From contig NZ_JAVBXR010000010.1 of assembly GCF_030824455.1 (NCBI RefSeq), positions 1 through 64,000 of the forward strand: a stretch of DNA of 64,000 nt, given 5' to 3'. The stretch is from Desulfobulbus sp. GTDB lineage: Bacteria > Desulfobacterota > Desulfobulbia > Desulfobulbales > Desulfobulbaceae. The notes beneath the pieces were generated by a model, which saw only the letters and a list, made by a program, of their open reading frames with translations, searched no databases and was not told the origin of the DNA. The translations under genes were made by a program, and so were the position numbers. Positions within the stretch are counted from its first letter, which is position 1, and every line of letters begins with the position of its first letter. Shown here piece by piece: positions 33,880 through 47,427 of this stretch.

Positions 33880-35568
33880 TTAGATTTTGAACTGGTTGAC
33901 AATGCTCTTGAGTTCAGTGGCCAGATTCTGCAGGGAGCCGGCGCTGGACTTGACCTGCTTGCTGCTGTTGGCGATTTCGCCGGAAGCGTTGCCGACGCCG
34001 GCGATGTCGCGGGAGATGGAGGTGGCCACCGCCGAACTCTGGTTGACGTTTTCGTTGACCTCCTGCAGCCCCAGCGACGCCTGGGAGATGTTGGCGGCGA
34101 TTTCCTGGGTGGCCTTTGCCTGTTCAGCCACGGCTCCGGCAATCGTGCCGACGATTGTGCCCATCCGGTTGATGACCGTGGTGATGGCGCCGATGTCGGC
34201 CACGGTTTCAGCGGTGGTCTGTTGCACGCCGGCGATCTGCTCTTTGATGTTGAGGGTGGCCTCGGCGGTTTGTTTGGCCAATTCCTTAATTTCGTTGGCA
34301 ACCACCGCAAAACCTTTGCCTGCCTCGCCGGCCCGCGCCGCCTCAATGGTGGCGTTAAGCGCCAGCAGATTGGTTTGCTCCGAGATTTCGGTAATGGTTT
34401 CCGTCACCTTGCCGATGGCCTGGGCCGCGTCGCCCAGCGCATCCATTCTTGTGGCGGTTTTGGCCGCCTGCTGGACCGCGTCGCTGGCGATGTGGTTGGC
34501 CTGCTCGACGTTATGGGCTATGTCGCCGATGGTTGCGGTCATCTCTTCGGCGGCGCTGGCCACCATACTGATGTTGGTGGTCGACTCTTCCATCGCGGCC
34601 GCCACATTGGCGAGATTGGCGTTCATCTCTTCGGCGGCGGCGGCTACGCTTGCGGTCTGGCGCGAGGCGTCGCCGGCGCCGACGGCCAGTTTGTCGGCAA
34701 AGCCACGCAGGTCGTTGGACGAAAGATCCAGGGCCTGGGTGTTGGCGCTGATCTTGCCGATAATGCCTTGTAATTTTTCCATGAATACGTTCAGCCAGGT
34801 GGCCAGTTCGCCGATCTCGTCTTTGGTGCGCACAGAGAGCCGTTTGGTCAAATCTCCCTCACCCTGGGCAATGTCCTGCAGGCCGGCAACCGCAGCATTG
34901 ATCGGTTTGGCAATGGCCACGCCAAGGATAACCGCCAAGATTGCAGCCACAATCACTGCTGCAACCAGAATCCCCATCAGGGTGAATTGAGCGCGGCGGT
35001 AGATGCTCTGGGATTCCTGCTGCGATTTCTCCGCGTTTTTCAAGCTGATTTCAGTCAACTTGTCGAGATTGTCGCGCGCGGCTTCAAACAGTTCGCTTGC
35101 CTTGCCAAACGACATTTCCAGAGCCTTGACGCGGGCCTCCTGCTCGCCGGATTTGCTGCTTTCGGCGATCTGGCGGGACACCGGTTCCCAGGCGGCCCGA
35201 TCGCGCTCGAACTTGGCGATCAACGCCTTTTCCTCGGGCGAGTCGACCAGCATCTTGTACTTGTTGAACCGTTCGGAAACCTGTTGAAGATTTTTTTCGT
35301 AATCCTTTTGCAGCGAGGCAAAAATAGGCGCCTTGGGATCGGCGGAGATCATTGACCGTTCGGCCACCAGCAATTGTTGCAGATCCCGGTCCGCCTCAAT
35401 CAACAGATCGATACTGGGCAGGCTGACGGAGAAAATGTCGTTGAGATTGCGGTCGATATGGGTCATGCCGCGATTGGCGACCCAACCGATGCCGGCCATG
35501 AACAGCAGGATCAGGGTGAAGGTCGCAATCAACTTGTTGCGAATCTTCATGTTGTTGAAATTGAGCAT
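33880..35568 (-). CDS. Methyl-accepting chemotaxis protein
   Basis: This 562-residue protein has an N-terminal helix (~8-30), a ~170-residue four-helix-bundle periplasmic sensor (4HB_MCP type, with [19 protein letters not shown]), a second helix (~200-222), HAMP, and a long cytoplasmic coiled coil. The highly conserved hairpin tip reads [20 protein letters not shown]. The start at 35568 has AAGGAGAACC upstream. The ligand is unknown. Together with the CheA and CheW at 53756-56940 it could feed one of the cell's chemosensory arrays. Confidence 0.93.
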   Translation of the reverse strand: MLNFNNMKIRNKLIATFTLILLFMAGIGWVANRGMTHIDRNLNDIFSVSLPSIDLLIEADRDLQQLLVAERSMISADPKAPIFASLQKDYEKNLQQVSERFNKYKMLVDSPEEKALIAKFERDRAAWEPVSRQIAESSKSGEQEARVKALEMSFGKASELFEAARDNLDKLTEISLKNAEKSQQESQSIYRRAQFTLMGILVAAVIVAAILAVILGVAIAKPINAAVAGLQDIAQGEGDLTKRLSVRTKDEIGELATWLNVFMEKLQGIIGKISANTQALDLSSNDLRGFADKLAVGAGDASRQTASVAAAAEEMNANLANVAAAMEESTTNISMVASAAEEMTATIGDIAHNVEQANHIASDAVQQAAKTATRMDALGDAAQAIGKVTETITEISEQTNLLALNATIEAARAGEAGKGFAVVANEIKELAKQTAEATLNIKEQIAGVQQTTAETVADIGAITTVINRMGTIVGTIAGAVAEQAKATQEIAANISQASLGLQEVNENVNQSSAVATSISRDIAGVGNASGEIANSSKQVKSSAGSLQNLATELKSIVNQFKI

Positions 35569-35637
35569 GGCGGGTTCTCCTTGTGGTTGGTTGCGGTGAT
35601 GGTTGAAAAAGGATGAATATTCAGAGGGTATATAAAA

Positions 35638-38448
<2,811 letters not shown>

Positions 38449-38743
38449 TTCCTTATCTCGCGCTCACCGTGATTGTGACCAAAATGGGGCTGCGAACGAC
38501 CCACCAACAGGGTTGTTGCATGGCGGCGATTGCAGACCCATACTTTTGAAACCAGACGTTTTGTTACATTATAGGGGGCGCGGAATAATTATCAAATTGA
38601 GGGCGGTGTTTTTTTGAAGGCGGGGGAAATATCCTTTTTCCATCACGGACAAAAAAGATACAGTGAACAGAGTCGGGCGCGGGCGGATTGGCGGTGTTGC
38701 GCAACCCGCAGGCCATCGGAATTCAGCAGACAAAGGAGAGGAA

Positions 38744-39802
38744 ATGAAGAGAACAACAGGCGGACGGTTGGCGCGTTTCTTGGGCAGGATGTTGTTTGTT
38801 GGCTGTTGCTGGGTTTGTTGCGGGGTTTTAGCGGCGGCGATGACCGGGCAGGCCATGGCCGCCGATCTGGCGGGCGCCAAGGATCACCCGTTGCTCAAGC
38901 GTTTCGGCGGTTCGGACATCGTCGGATTCGACACCAAGCGGTTTGTCGAATACGACCTGCAGACCTCCACCTTTGTCGTCTATGATCTGGATGCCAAGAA
39001 ACGGCAATACGCCGCCCCGCCGCTCAAACTCGAGGGGGCGCTGACCCGCATCTGGTATGAGGCGGCCGGAGACGCCAGCGGCGTGGAGTTGTTGCGCAAC
39101 TATCAAAACGAGATGGCGGATCAGGGCTTTGAGATTCTCTACGATTCAACCAAGGACGGAGCGGCGGTCAAATGGACCAATTTCCTGTCCTTTTTCAGCG
39201 GCATGAACATCAAGACCAACCGCAGCCACTATGTATTTTACGCTGCCGACGCTCAAAGCGTCAAAGTCGTCAGCGCTAAAAAACAGCGGCCGGAAGGCGA
39301 CCTGTACGTCTCATTGACAACCGTGGAATGGGACAAGGACGACGCCACCTATAAAGCAAAGCGTGGAGCCTACATTGCGGTGGACATCATTGAAGTCAAG
39401 CCGATGACCCAGAACATGGTTACGGTTAAGGCCGACGACATGGCAAAATCGATTGCCTCTTCAGGACGGGTGGCGCTGTACGGCATCCTGTTTGATTTCA
39501 ACAAGGCAGACATCCAGCCCGCATCGAAGGCGGCCCTGGAAGAAATCGCCAAGCTCTTGAAAGCGGATGCGGGTCTTGCCCTGCATGTGGTTGGCCACAC
39601 CGACAATGTCGGCAGTTACGAGGCCAATCTGAATCTCTCCAAGCGGAGGGCCGAGGCCGTGGTTGCCGCCTTGACCGCGGAATACGGGGTCAGCGCCAGC
39701 CGCCTGACCGCCAACGGCGTAGCCAATCTCGCCCCGGTCGCCGTCAATTCCACGGAAGAGGGGCGCGCCAAGAATCGCCGGGTGGAGCTTGTGCCGCGAT
39801 AA
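38744..39802 (+). CDS. OmpA-family peptidoglycan-binding outer-membrane protein
   Basis: The protein has 352 residues. A signal peptide (MLFVGCCWVCCGVLAAAMTG, then AMAAD) is followed by a ~200-residue beta-rich N-terminal domain (residues ~30-235, not a recognised barrel). The OmpA C-terminal domain spans ~245-352, with LYGILFDFNKADIQPAS, VGHTDNVGSYEANLNLSKRR and ENRR-type end KNRRVELVPR. The start at 38744 has AAAGGAGAGG upstream. It should anchor the outer membrane to peptidoglycan. Confidence 0.9.
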   Translation: MKRTTGGRLARFLGRMLFVGCCWVCCGVLAAAMTGQAMAADLAGAKDHPLLKRFGGSDIVGFDTKRFVEYDLQTSTFVVYDLDAKKRQYAAPPLKLEGALTRIWYEAAGDASGVELLRNYQNEMADQGFEILYDSTKDGAAVKWTNFLSFFSGMNIKTNRSHYVFYAADAQSVKVVSAKKQRPEGDLYVSLTTVEWDKDDATYKAKRGAYIAVDIIEVKPMTQNMVTVKADDMAKSIASSGRVALYGILFDFNKADIQPASKAALEEIAKLLKADAGLALHVVGHTDNVGSYEANLNLSKRRAEAVVAALTAEYGVSASRLTANGVANLAPVAVNSTEEGRAKNRRVELVPR

Positions 39803-39826
39803 GCTCGGTCGCTTTTGGGGTCGCGT

Positions 39827-40468
39827 TCAGTAGAGGATGCTGTCCAGGACAGAGGGGCTGGGCGGCCGCACCATCTCGTCGCCGTCGGAGCCGTTGGCGT
39901 ATTTGAAACCAAGCAACCGCAGGCTGTTGTCGTCGAGATAGAGCTTGTCTTCATAGACGGAGCGGATGGATTGATTGGCCGTGGAAACCAACCGCACCGA
40001 CAGGTACATGACCCGGTTGGTCAAGGTGTAGGTGCCCACCACCACCGCCTGGGCGCGTTGTGCGCCGGCCATCTCCGGCAGGTTGCGGGTGAGCATGAAT
40101 TCGCCTTTGTGCAACTCGACCAACAAATCCCGGCGCAGTTTGATTTCCTTGACCGCAAAGCCGCGGCTGACAAAGCCGGCGGCGATATTGTTCTGAAAGC
40201 TGCGGCCAAAGCTGGAGGTGTCGTTGAGTTTGTCGTTGTTGACCAGGGTGGTGACCAGGATCGGTTGATCAGCCTGCTGGGCGATGAGCGGCGGCAGGGT
40301 CTGGCTGATCAGCGTATCCGCCACCTTGTCGCCCAGTTCGACCAGATTGACGTCTCCGCCCAAGACCGGCTCCAGGCGGGTGCCGTTGAGTTCGCTGCAG
40401 CCGGAGGCGGCGAGAAGGGTAAACAGGCAAGCCAGGACGGTCAAACCGGAACGGATCATGGGCGTCAT
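39827..40468 (-). CDS. FlgO-family outer-membrane lipoprotein
   Basis: This 213-residue protein has a lipoprotein signal (VLACLFTLLAASGC) and a FlgO-type domain: a strand with ILVTTLVNNDKLNDTSSFGR, then a GFAVKEIKL helix-strand unit and VVVGTYTLTNRVMYLSVRLV. FlgO-type proteins sit in the outer membrane, in Vibrio near the sheathed flagellum, but many homologues are not flagellar, and no flagellar genes are nearby. Its ATG overlaps the stop of the upstream lipoprotein gene by 4 bases. Confidence 0.8.
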   Translation of the reverse strand: MTPMIRSGLTVLACLFTLLAASGCSELNGTRLEPVLGGDVNLVELGDKVADTLISQTLPPLIAQQADQPILVTTLVNNDKLNDTSSFGRSFQNNIAAGFVSRGFAVKEIKLRRDLLVELHKGEFMLTRNLPEMAGAQRAQAVVVGTYTLTNRVMYLSVRLVSTANQSIRSVYEDKLYLDDNSLRLLGFKYANGSDGDEMVRPPSPSVLDSILY

Positions 40469-41163
40469 AACGAAGTTTTATGGATTGGTGAGGAAGGCGT
40501 TGGACCGCCGGGCCCGGTGAGTCGAATCTCGGGGGCAGAGTTGGGCTTGCGGTACTGCCAGAAATCGGCGTTTTTGATGGAATAGATGTCCGACGAGCGC
40601 ATGACGTACCGTTTATTGTCGACAATCGACGTGGAGATGATCACCTCGTACTGCCCGTCGTCCCGGTAATTGGCCCGGAACGCGTCGAGCGCTCCGGCTG
40701 CGGCGACGATTTCCCAGGGCGCGTCGCGGAGCACGACAATCCCGGCCGCCAGAGCGGTATGCACTCCGGGTTTGGGCCAGCTCCACGCCTGCCAGTCGCC
40801 CGGATGATACACCACCTGCACCTTGTAATCCACCAACAGGCTGGCGTTTTCCGGGGCGGTTACGGTGTTGACCCCAAAATGCACCAGTTGGGTGGTCAGC
40901 AGATCGTTGAATCCCTCATCAAAAGGAAAGGTCTCGCCGGGGCCGCAAGCGTTTGGTTTGCCGCAGCTGTGACGAACATGCACCGAGGCGGAGATTTTTT
41001 TTTGCCGCATCAGTTCATTGTTGATCCGGTTGGCGACGTCGTTGGCCAGCACATTCCAATGGGAAGCCGACTCCATCTCCTGCTGGCCGCCAAAAAAGCC
41101 AGAACATCCAGCCGTTGCGCCCAGTGCGCCCATCAATAGCATCAAAAACAATCTGTTTCGCAT
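40465..41163 (-). CDS. Lipoprotein of unknown function
   Basis: This 232-residue protein starts MRNRLFLMLLMGALGATAGC, a clear lipoprotein signal with Cys near residue 20. The mature part is a mixed alpha/beta domain with two cysteines (HSCGKPNACGPGE) that could form a disulfide and a strand pair VDYKVQVVYHPGDW. I do not recognise the family. The start at 41163 was chosen for the lipobox; the frame is open further upstream without sensible content. Coupled to the FlgO-like gene, so the two probably act together at the outer membrane. Confidence 0.75.
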   Translation of the reverse strand: MRNRLFLMLLMGALGATAGCSGFFGGQQEMESASHWNVLANDVANRINNELMRQKKISASVHVRHSCGKPNACGPGETFPFDEGFNDLLTTQLVHFGVNTVTAPENASLLVDYKVQVVYHPGDWQAWSWPKPGVHTALAAGIVVLRDAPWEIVAAAGALDAFRANYRDDGQYEVIISTSIVDNKRYVMRSSDIYSIKNADFWQYRKPNSAPEIRLTGPGGPTPSSPIHKTSL

Positions 41164-41421
41164 TGCGATTCCGCACAGTTGTGAGGTTGAAAAGAGCCTG
41201 CCAGCTCCCTGCTTTTCGGCAGCATCCCTCTGAAACAATAGAAAAATTGTCCACCCAAGCCGTGAAAACCCCAGGTCAATGGCGCAAGCGGCTGCGGCCG
41301 GCTCGGCAACAAACAGCAAACAAGGGCCGACATGAACGCCCCATGCCGGCCCTTGCTCCCCGTTGTTGCGGGACGAAATGTGGATTGACGTCAATTGCCG
41401 CGACTTTGCTCCCGCGCCCTG

Positions 41422-43821
41422 TCAGCGCAGGTAGAGTTCGTCCAGGGCTTTAAAAAACTCATCCCGCACCTTTTCAAACTCCAGCATCAAAGCCGCCGCC
41501 TTGTCCTTGTTGCCCTGCTTGACCAACTCGGCAATCTGCTTGGCGTACTGATGGACCTTGGCGTGATGTTCGCCAACCTCCGCAAAGTAGGGTCTGTCGC
41601 TCAACGCCTGCCCCTCGGGACCATGATACCATTTGCCGAATTCGCACTCGCGGTCAGAGGTCACCTCCTCCGGCCGCAACGCCTCTTTGCCGTTCAGCAC
41701 CGCTTCAAGCCGGGACCGCCACTGCATATGCGCTTTTTTGACCATGCCGATGTCGAAACTGGCTTTTTCGGTTCGAAAGCGATCAACCACCTCGGCAAGC
41801 CGCTCAGACAGTTTGAGCAGATCACTGGCGTGGCTGGTTAGTTGGGCGCTGACAATGTGCATCTCATCCGAGGCAATATTGACTCCGGTAATATCTTGGG
41901 AAATTTCACCGGCAACCACGGAAACCTCCGCCACATTCTGATTGACCTCCTGGATGCCCTGGGACGCCTGACTTAGATTGGCGGCTATCTCCGCCGTGGC
42001 GACCGATTGCTCCTCTACGGCGGTGGCAATGCCCCCCACAATGTCGTTGACGTCGTTAATGACCGTCAGAATGGCGTCGATTTCGCGCACCGTGTCGCCG
42101 GTGGAGGCTTGGATGGCGTCGATCTTGCCTTTGATCTCGCCGGTGGCCATGGCCGTTTGCTTGGCAAGTTCTTTGATTTCATTGGCCACCACCGCAAACC
42201 CCTTGCCGGCTTCACCGGCGCGGGCCGCCTCAATAGTGGCGTTCAGAGCCAGAAGGTTGGTTTGTTCAGAGATCTCGGTGATGACCTCGGTCACCTTGCC
42301 GATGGCGTCGACGTCGGCGCCAAGCCTGTTGACTTTCTCCGAGGTCGTTTCGGCGCTAGCGGCCGCCTTTGCCGCGATCACCCGCGCCTGCTCGGAATTG
42401 ACGGCTATCTCCTTGATCGTGGCCGCCATTTCCTCAACTGCCGAGGCCACTGCATTGACGTTGGTGGCCGCCTCTTCGCTGGCGGCGGCCACAGACGACA
42501 TGTTGCCGCTCATCGCTTCGGAACCAAGCGCCACCCGCGCGGATTTGGCCAACGAATCCTGAGTGGTGTGCGACATCTGCCCGGCAATGGCGCTGAGGTC
42601 GTCGGACGACAGCCGCAGGCTGTACGCCTTGGAGCCAAAATCCCGGACGATGCGTTCTATTTTGTCGAGAAAGATGTTGAACCATTGGGCTAATTCACCC
42701 ACTTCATCGTGTTTTAATATTTTCAACCTACTGGTCAAATCCCCCTCGCCTTCAGCGATGTCCTTGAGCATGGCCGCCGTGCGCGCGATGGGCACGGTGA
42801 CCGAGCGCACGCTGAAGAACAGGGGCACAATGACGGCAAGCAGCAGGGCAACGCACAGGCCGATCAGGCCCTGCTCGATTTGCTGCGCCTGTTTATAGAG
42901 TTCCGCAGCGTTGTAAACAAACGCCATAACGCCCACCTGCTTGCCGCTGAAGTCCTTGATGGGAAAGAGGGCGGTGAAATAATCGTCGATTCGGGCCATC
43001 CGCAGGCCGGCCTGCCCTCCGGCCAGCATTTCAGGGGTGACGATTTTGTCGGTTATCTGGCGGTTCGACGAGGACACAAACACAAAAGAGTCGCCGATCA
43101 CCGGGTGCTTGGCGGCGTCCTGCAACTCTGTGGCAATGTTCAGGTATGCCTTGTTCATGTACACGGCGATATGCTCCTGATCGTTGCTGACGCCGTATTG
43201 CACCAGGGGATCATAGGACGACAGCGACTCCACAGACCCCAGGTACGTGCCGTTTTCCCCGAGAATGGGGGCTATGCCGCGAATCTCGAACCCGCCGCGT
43301 CCGACCTCGACGCCGACAATCCGCTGATGTCCACCGCCGCTGATGGCGGTCACGGTTTCACGAAAGGAGGTCAAGTCGTCGCTTTTATTTTGATCCTTTT
43401 TCCAGACGCGCAAAAGACTGCGTGCCGGCGGGACATGAAAGTGGAGCCGCAGGGCGCTGCCGTTGTTGTTCTCCTTGAACCCTTTCTCAATGGAGGCGAA
43501 ATACTCTCGCAACTGCTGACGGGCCAGCTCCATCTGAGGGTCGCCCGCATCGCTCAGTTTGCCCTGATGCGCGGTGTTGTACGCCGCCAGCACTGGTTTG
43601 GCTCGACTGAACAAGGCCGCCTGGGCAAGCATTTCGCCGGCGATCCGTTTTTCGCTGGTGGCAATGTCCGCTGCCTTGGAGCGGCCAAGCTGATCCAGGT
43701 TGTTTGTCATCAGGCTCCCGATGGTGCGGCCGGCAATAAAATACAGGGCCAACGAAAAAATGACGGTTGCCGCGGCTATTGGCAAAGCAATGCGGACGCC
43801 AATTTTTTGCATGTTTTTCAT
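41422..43821 (-). CDS. Chemoreceptor with Cache sensor and C-terminal CZB domain
   Basis: The protein has 799 residues. The N-terminal helix (~8-30) and a helix near 320 bracket a large periplasmic double-Cache-like sensor (~35-315). HAMP and the coiled-coil signalling domain follow (tip [20 protein letters not shown]). The last ~105 residues are a CZB zinc-binding domain ([20 protein letters not shown], with HHAKVHQYA supplying His ligands), known in other bacteria to sense zinc or hypochlorite in the cytoplasm. I start at the ATG at 43821 with GGAGG ten bases upstream; TTG at 43827 is in frame but too close to it. Confidence 0.92.
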   Translation of the reverse strand: MKNMQKIGVRIALPIAAATVIFSLALYFIAGRTIGSLMTNNLDQLGRSKAADIATSEKRIAGEMLAQAALFSRAKPVLAAYNTAHQGKLSDAGDPQMELARQQLREYFASIEKGFKENNNGSALRLHFHVPPARSLLRVWKKDQNKSDDLTSFRETVTAISGGGHQRIVGVEVGRGGFEIRGIAPILGENGTYLGSVESLSSYDPLVQYGVSNDQEHIAVYMNKAYLNIATELQDAAKHPVIGDSFVFVSSSNRQITDKIVTPEMLAGGQAGLRMARIDDYFTALFPIKDFSGKQVGVMAFVYNAAELYKQAQQIEQGLIGLCVALLLAVIVPLFFSVRSVTVPIARTAAMLKDIAEGEGDLTSRLKILKHDEVGELAQWFNIFLDKIERIVRDFGSKAYSLRLSSDDLSAIAGQMSHTTQDSLAKSARVALGSEAMSGNMSSVAAASEEAATNVNAVASAVEEMAATIKEIAVNSEQARVIAAKAAASAETTSEKVNRLGADVDAIGKVTEVITEISEQTNLLALNATIEAARAGEAGKGFAVVANEIKELAKQTAMATGEIKGKIDAIQASTGDTVREIDAILTVINDVNDIVGGIATAVEEQSVATAEIAANLSQASQGIQEVNQNVAEVSVVAGEISQDITGVNIASDEMHIVSAQLTSHASDLLKLSERLAEVVDRFRTEKASFDIGMVKKAHMQWRSRLEAVLNGKEALRPEEVTSDRECEFGKWYHGPEGQALSDRPYFAEVGEHHAKVHQYAKQIAELVKQGNKDKAAALMLEFEKVRDEFFKALDELYLR

Positions 43822-44145
43822 GAACAATAATCCTCCGGCAATGGTTGTAGAGCTTGTTCAACATGAAAGACAACGATCAAGCATGGTTGACGGGCACGCG
43901 GCCTCTGTTGCCCTGGTCTGCCCTCCTGAGAGATTTCCTGAGCCACGGGGAATCTCTGGATATGGAAAGTGAGAGTTATTAATAATGGAATCTTATAGGG
44001 ATCAAGGATTATGTCAAGGCGGGGAACGCTGCGCGGCAAGATGCGGTCCGGTAAGGCCTTGATGCGCAAGGAGTCAGCGGGTGATGTTTATGGTGGTGGT
44101 GGGGCGGCAGTGCAGGGCGGAAACAGAGGCAACCGCCGCAGCTGT
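43822..44145. other. 324-bp intergenic stretch
   Basis: No gene seen. It contains an AT-rich palindromic patch (TTATTAATAA, 43976-43985) that may belong to the promoter of the chemoreceptor on the minus strand. The right end lies beyond the fluoride-channel stop. Confidence 0.4.
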
Positions 44146-44529
44146 TCAGAAACGCTTGATCAGGGCGATTGTGGCCAGTCCGAGCAGGGTCATGGATACC
44201 GATCCCGCCACGTGGACGCCAATGGCCGCCCCAGCCCAGAGCAGGCGTCCCTGTTGGAGCAGCGTGGCGACTTCAGCGGAAAAGGTGGAAAAGGTGGTCA
44301 GCCCGCCAAGGAATCCGGTGATAATCAGCAGGCGCCATTCCGGCGACACGCTCGGCGCAGCGGCAAAGACAGCCAGAGCCAGGCCAATAAGGTAGCCGCC
44401 GAGCAGGTTAGCGGCCAGGGTCCCGGGGGGGATGGCGGGGAAGAGGGTGTTCAGCGCCCGCCCAAGGAACCATCGAAGCACGGCTCCGGCCGAGGCGCCA
44501 AGGCTAATGGCGAGAATGGAGTTGAGCAT
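44146..44529 (-). CDS. crcB: Fluoride efflux channel CrcB/Fluc
   Basis: This 127-residue protein with four membrane helices matches Crc[17 protein letters not shown] at the start, then the pore-lining [14 protein letters not shown] (Asn) and [16 protein letters not shown] with the Phe-box and central Na+ site motif. It forms an antiparallel dimer that lets fluoride leave the cell. AAGG lies 7 bases before the start. I looked upstream for a fluoride riboswitch and did not see the conserved core. Confidence 0.92.
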   Translation of the reverse strand: MLNSILAISLGASAGAVLRWFLGRALNTLFPAIPPGTLAANLLGGYLIGLALAVFAAAPSVSPEWRLLIITGFLGGLTTFSTFSAEVATLLQQGRLLWAGAAIGVHVAGSVSMTLLGLATIALIKRF

Positions 44530-44859
44530 GACGAAACCTTGAACTGTTGTGGCGATTATTGCGTCTCCGCGTGGGCGGGGTGTTGCGGCTGTCGTAACGG
44601 GTGGGAGTTAAGGGCATATTGCCGAGGAATGCAAGAGGCGAACGTGTCGAGGCGCAGTTTTTCAGGATGAATGAAAGAAGAGAGAGCTGCTTGGATGTCG
44701 AGCAAAATCAAAGAGTTTTTGATGATTAGCGCGATTTGTGGTAGGCATTGAATGTTTGGCGGCCCATCTGCTCGCTGCTCATCGTCTAAGCCGTCGCCGC
44801 TTGCGCCGTCGCAGCGCAATACACGGCCAGCGCGGCTTTCAACAAAAAACAGGATCCCC
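44530..44859. other. 330-bp intergenic stretch between divergent genes
   Basis: It separates crcB (-) from the ZorA-like fragment (+). I see no gene, repeat or clear promoter motif in it. Confidence 0.4.
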
Positions 44860-45144
44860 GTGACGACTTCCCTTGCCTTTGTTCTGTCGATTTTGCACTC
44901 CTGGCCCAACAGGATCGTCGCATTTTTTCTTTTCCTTTTCATCGTGCTCTTTGTGGTGCAGTTTTTTGTCCCCGCTTTTCGCCTCAAGAGAAAATTAAAT
45001 CGTGTTATCGACAGATTGAAAGCCGTTAAGGAGGCGAACGAGGCGGGCGTCGTTGATTTGGAAGCAATTGCAGGGCAGGCCATGACTGTCGGCAATTTAC
45101 AGCATCTCTGGAGTGCGTATGCCTTTTTGTTGCCGGCCCGTTGA
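44860..45144 (+). pseudogene. Truncated ZorA/MotA-like membrane protein fragment
   Basis: This 94-residue frame starts with GTG behind AGGA. It has one long helix (IVAFFLFLFIVLFVVQFFVP), a basic helical stretch (LKRKLNRVIDRLKAV), then LEAIAGQAM and LQHLWSAYAFLLPAR before the stop. The order helix, basic coil, LxHLWxxY resembles, from memory, the N-terminus of ZorA, the MotA-like subunit of Zorya anti-phage systems, where roughly 600 more residues would follow. Here it ends abruptly inside the start of a GNAT gene. No ZorB or other Zorya gene is present. An intact unrelated small membrane protein is the alternative. Confidence 0.4.
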
Positions 45145-45604
45145 TCAACAGGATTTCGCCTGCATTTGCGGGTTTCCGCAGAATGCAGAAGAACTGTTTT
45201 TTCTGTTCCCCAAGGCGGTGTATCCCCTGACCCCGTCACAGCTGCGCGAGGCGGTCGCCCAACGCTCGGACTCGACTGTGGTGGAGCTTGACGGCAAGGT
45301 TGTCGCTTTTGCCAATTTTTATCGATGGGAAACCGGCGGCTGTTGCGCCATTGGCAACGTCGTCGTTGCGCCGGCCGCCCGTGGAAGCGGGGCAGGGCGC
45401 TGTCTCATCAAGCAGATGATTGACCTTGCCGTTGCCAAACACCGGGCCGCCGAGGTGAGGGTGTCGTGTTTCAATCGCAATGTCGCCGGATTGCTGTTCT
45501 ACCATTCGCTTGGTTTTACGCCCTTTGCCCTGGAAGAACGGCAAGACGGGAAGGGGCAGCGCGTTGCCTTGATTCATCTCCGGCTGCCGTGCATTCCTGA
45601 CTAA
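45119..45604 (+). CDS. GNAT-family N-acetyltransferase
   Basis: This 161-residue GNAT enzyme has the acetyl-CoA-binding motif A in IGNVVVAPAARGSGAGRCLI (R/Q-x-x-G-x-G/A) and a C-terminal strand-helix LLFYHSLGFTPFALEER. The substrate is unknown. ATG 45119 has GGAG five bases upstream, within the end of the ZorA-like fragment, so the first 26 bases overlap that frame. Four cysteines cluster in the first 20 residues. Complete as far as I can tell. Confidence 0.85.
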   Translation: MPFCCRPVDQQDFACICGFPQNAEELFFLFPKAVYPLTPSQLREAVAQRSDSTVVELDGKVVAFANFYRWETGGCCAIGNVVVAPAARGSGAGRCLIKQMIDLAVAKHRAAEVRVSCFNRNVAGLLFYHSLGFTPFALEERQDGKGQRVALIHLRLPCIPD

Positions 45605-45759
45605 TCATTCGGGCGGCTGCCCCGGACCCGCAATGGGTTGTCTGCTTCTTGCGCATTTCTCCCCTGGAAAGGCGGGGCGTTCATGCTTACCATGCTCCTA
45701 TCTGTTCGAATTGTCAGGAAATGAATACGATTTGCCAACAATCCACCCGAGAGGCAACC

Positions 45760-46833
45760 ATGCATCGTCTTTTCCAACCCCTTGCCATTGGCCCACTGAC
45801 CGTTCCTAATCGTATTTTCATGGCGCCGCTGACCCGGTGCCGGGCCGACGGCAATCATGTGCCCACCGCGCTGATGGCCGAACAGTACGCCCAGCGGGCG
45901 AGCGCCGGTTTGATCATTGCCGAGGCCACCATGGTGATGGCCGGCAACTGCGCCTTCCAAACCGAGCCGGGCATCTACAATCAGGCCCAGATCGACGCCT
46001 GGCGCGCAGTCACCGACGCGGTGCACGCCAAGGGGGGCCGCATTTTTCTGCAACTCTGGCACGGCGGGCGCGCCTGTCATCCCCTGCTCAACGGCGGCGA
46101 TCAGCCGGTGTCGGCAAGCCCGGTGGCCATCACCAACGACCTGACCCACACCAAGGACGGCAAAACCACCTACGCGGTTCCGCGCGCATTGCGCGACGAC
46201 GAATTGCCCGCCATTGTCGACGGATTTCGAATGGCTGCGGCCAACGCCAAGGCCGCCGGCTTTGACGGGGTTGAGGTCCACGGCGCCAATGGTTACTTGC
46301 TGGATCAATATCTTCGCGACGGCTGCAATCAGCGCACCGGCCCCTACGGCGGTTCCGTCGAAAATCGGGCGCGTTTGCTGCTGGAGGTGCTGGAGGCGGT
46401 GGGTTCGGTCTGGGGCAGTGACCGGGTCGGGTTGCGCCTGTCGCCGATTTCCAGCTTCAACTCCATGGGCGACAGCGATCCGGTTGGGCTCACCGTTTGG
46501 CTGGGCAAGCGGCTGAATGCTTGCAATCTCGCCTATGTCCATCTGATCCGGGGCGACGTTATGGGCGAACTCCAGGGCGATGTGGTGACGCCGATGCGTG
46601 AACACTATCAGGGCGTGCTGGTCGGCAATTTTCATTACACCCCGGAAGAGGCGGAAACCGCCGTGGCCAGCGGCCAGGTCGACGCGGTGGCCTTTGGCGT
46701 CCCGTACATCGCCAACCCCGATCTGCCGGAGCGGATCAAAGCCGGCGCGCCGCTCAACGCGGCCAATCCCGCCACCTTTTACAAGCCGGGGCCGGCGGGC
46801 TATATCGACTATCCCTTTCTGGGCGCCGCCTGA
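45760..46833 (+). CDS. nemA: Old yellow enzyme-family alkene reductase (NemA-like)
   Basis: This 357-residue FMN-binding TIM barrel fits NemA/OYE length. Motifs are NRIFMAPLTRCRA (FMN phosphate-side strand), WHGGRACHP, and GFDGVEVHGANGYLLDQYL with the His-Gly-Ala-Asn pair that binds substrate carbonyls, then RTGPYGGSVENRARL. It reduces activated alkenes, nitro esters and N-ethylmaleimide with NAD(P)H. The start has GAGGCAACC upstream. DgkA follows 2 bases after the stop. Confidence 0.92.
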   Translation: MHRLFQPLAIGPLTVPNRIFMAPLTRCRADGNHVPTALMAEQYAQRASAGLIIAEATMVMAGNCAFQTEPGIYNQAQIDAWRAVTDAVHAKGGRIFLQLWHGGRACHPLLNGGDQPVSASPVAITNDLTHTKDGKTTYAVPRALRDDELPAIVDGFRMAAANAKAAGFDGVEVHGANGYLLDQYLRDGCNQRTGPYGGSVENRARLLLEVLEAVGSVWGSDRVGLRLSPISSFNSMGDSDPVGLTVWLGKRLNACNLAYVHLIRGDVMGELQGDVVTPMREHYQGVLVGNFHYTPEEAETAVASGQVDAVAFGVPYIANPDLPERIKAGAPLNAANPATFYKPGPAGYIDYPFLGAA

Positions 46834-46835
46834 AC

Positions 46836-47243
46836 ATGCGGGAAAACGGCGAACAATCCGGGCGGGCGGATGAGCGGCCCGCGCCGTTTTCGCTGCAGGC
46901 GCGGGCACGGAGTTTCCGTTTTGCCTTTGCCGGCGGGCGGGTGCTGCTCACGACCCAGCACAACGCCTGGATGCATGCCGCAGCCACTGTTTTGGTGGTG
47001 CTTGGCGGGCTGGCGACGCGCCTCGCCCCTTTGGAATGGGCGTTGCTGGCGTTGGCGATGGGCTTGGTCTGGGCTCTGGAGGCGATGAACACCGCCGTTG
47101 AATTGCTCGCCGACGAGGTTTCGCTTGAACAGCGGCCCGGCATCGGCAAGGCCAAGGATGTGGCCGCTTTCGGCGTGTTGGCCGCAGCTGTTGCGGCGGC
47201 GCTGATCGGGATGTTTGTTTTTGTGCCGCATCTTTTCCATTAG
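46836..47243 (+). CDS. dgkA: Diacylglycerol kinase DgkA
   Basis: This 135-residue inner-membrane kinase has three helices: AARS-like amphipathic N-terminus (ARARSFRFAFAGGRVL), then the active-site block EAMNTAVELLADEVS, and GIGKAKDVAAFGVLAAAV. It phosphorylates diacylglycerol from membrane-derived glycan synthesis, or undecaprenol in some lineages. It begins two bases after the old yellow enzyme stop and may be co-transcribed by position only; it lacks a clear own Shine-Dalgarno. Confidence 0.92.
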   Translation: MRENGEQSGRADERPAPFSLQARARSFRFAFAGGRVLLTTQHNAWMHAAATVLVVLGGLATRLAPLEWALLALAMGLVWALEAMNTAVELLADEVSLEQRPGIGKAKDVAAFGVLAAAVAAALIGMFVFVPHLFH

Positions 47244-47427
47244 CCTCCTTCTATTGCATATTCGACGAGTCTCGGCGCGTTTGCACAAAAACGAACCGAG
47301 AAAAGCGTCGCCGCCTTTATCGAGAAGCACCGTCCGGAGCCGCACATTGGGCTGAATCTCGACGTGAGTCTTGGTCTCAACGGCCAGTGTGCCCCTTTGA
47401 ACAATTTTGCCAGCAAGAGGTGGATAT

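Noticed and set aside
44530-44640. Fluoride riboswitch upstream of crcB
   Set aside because: The conserved core of the fluoride riboswitch could not be found there.
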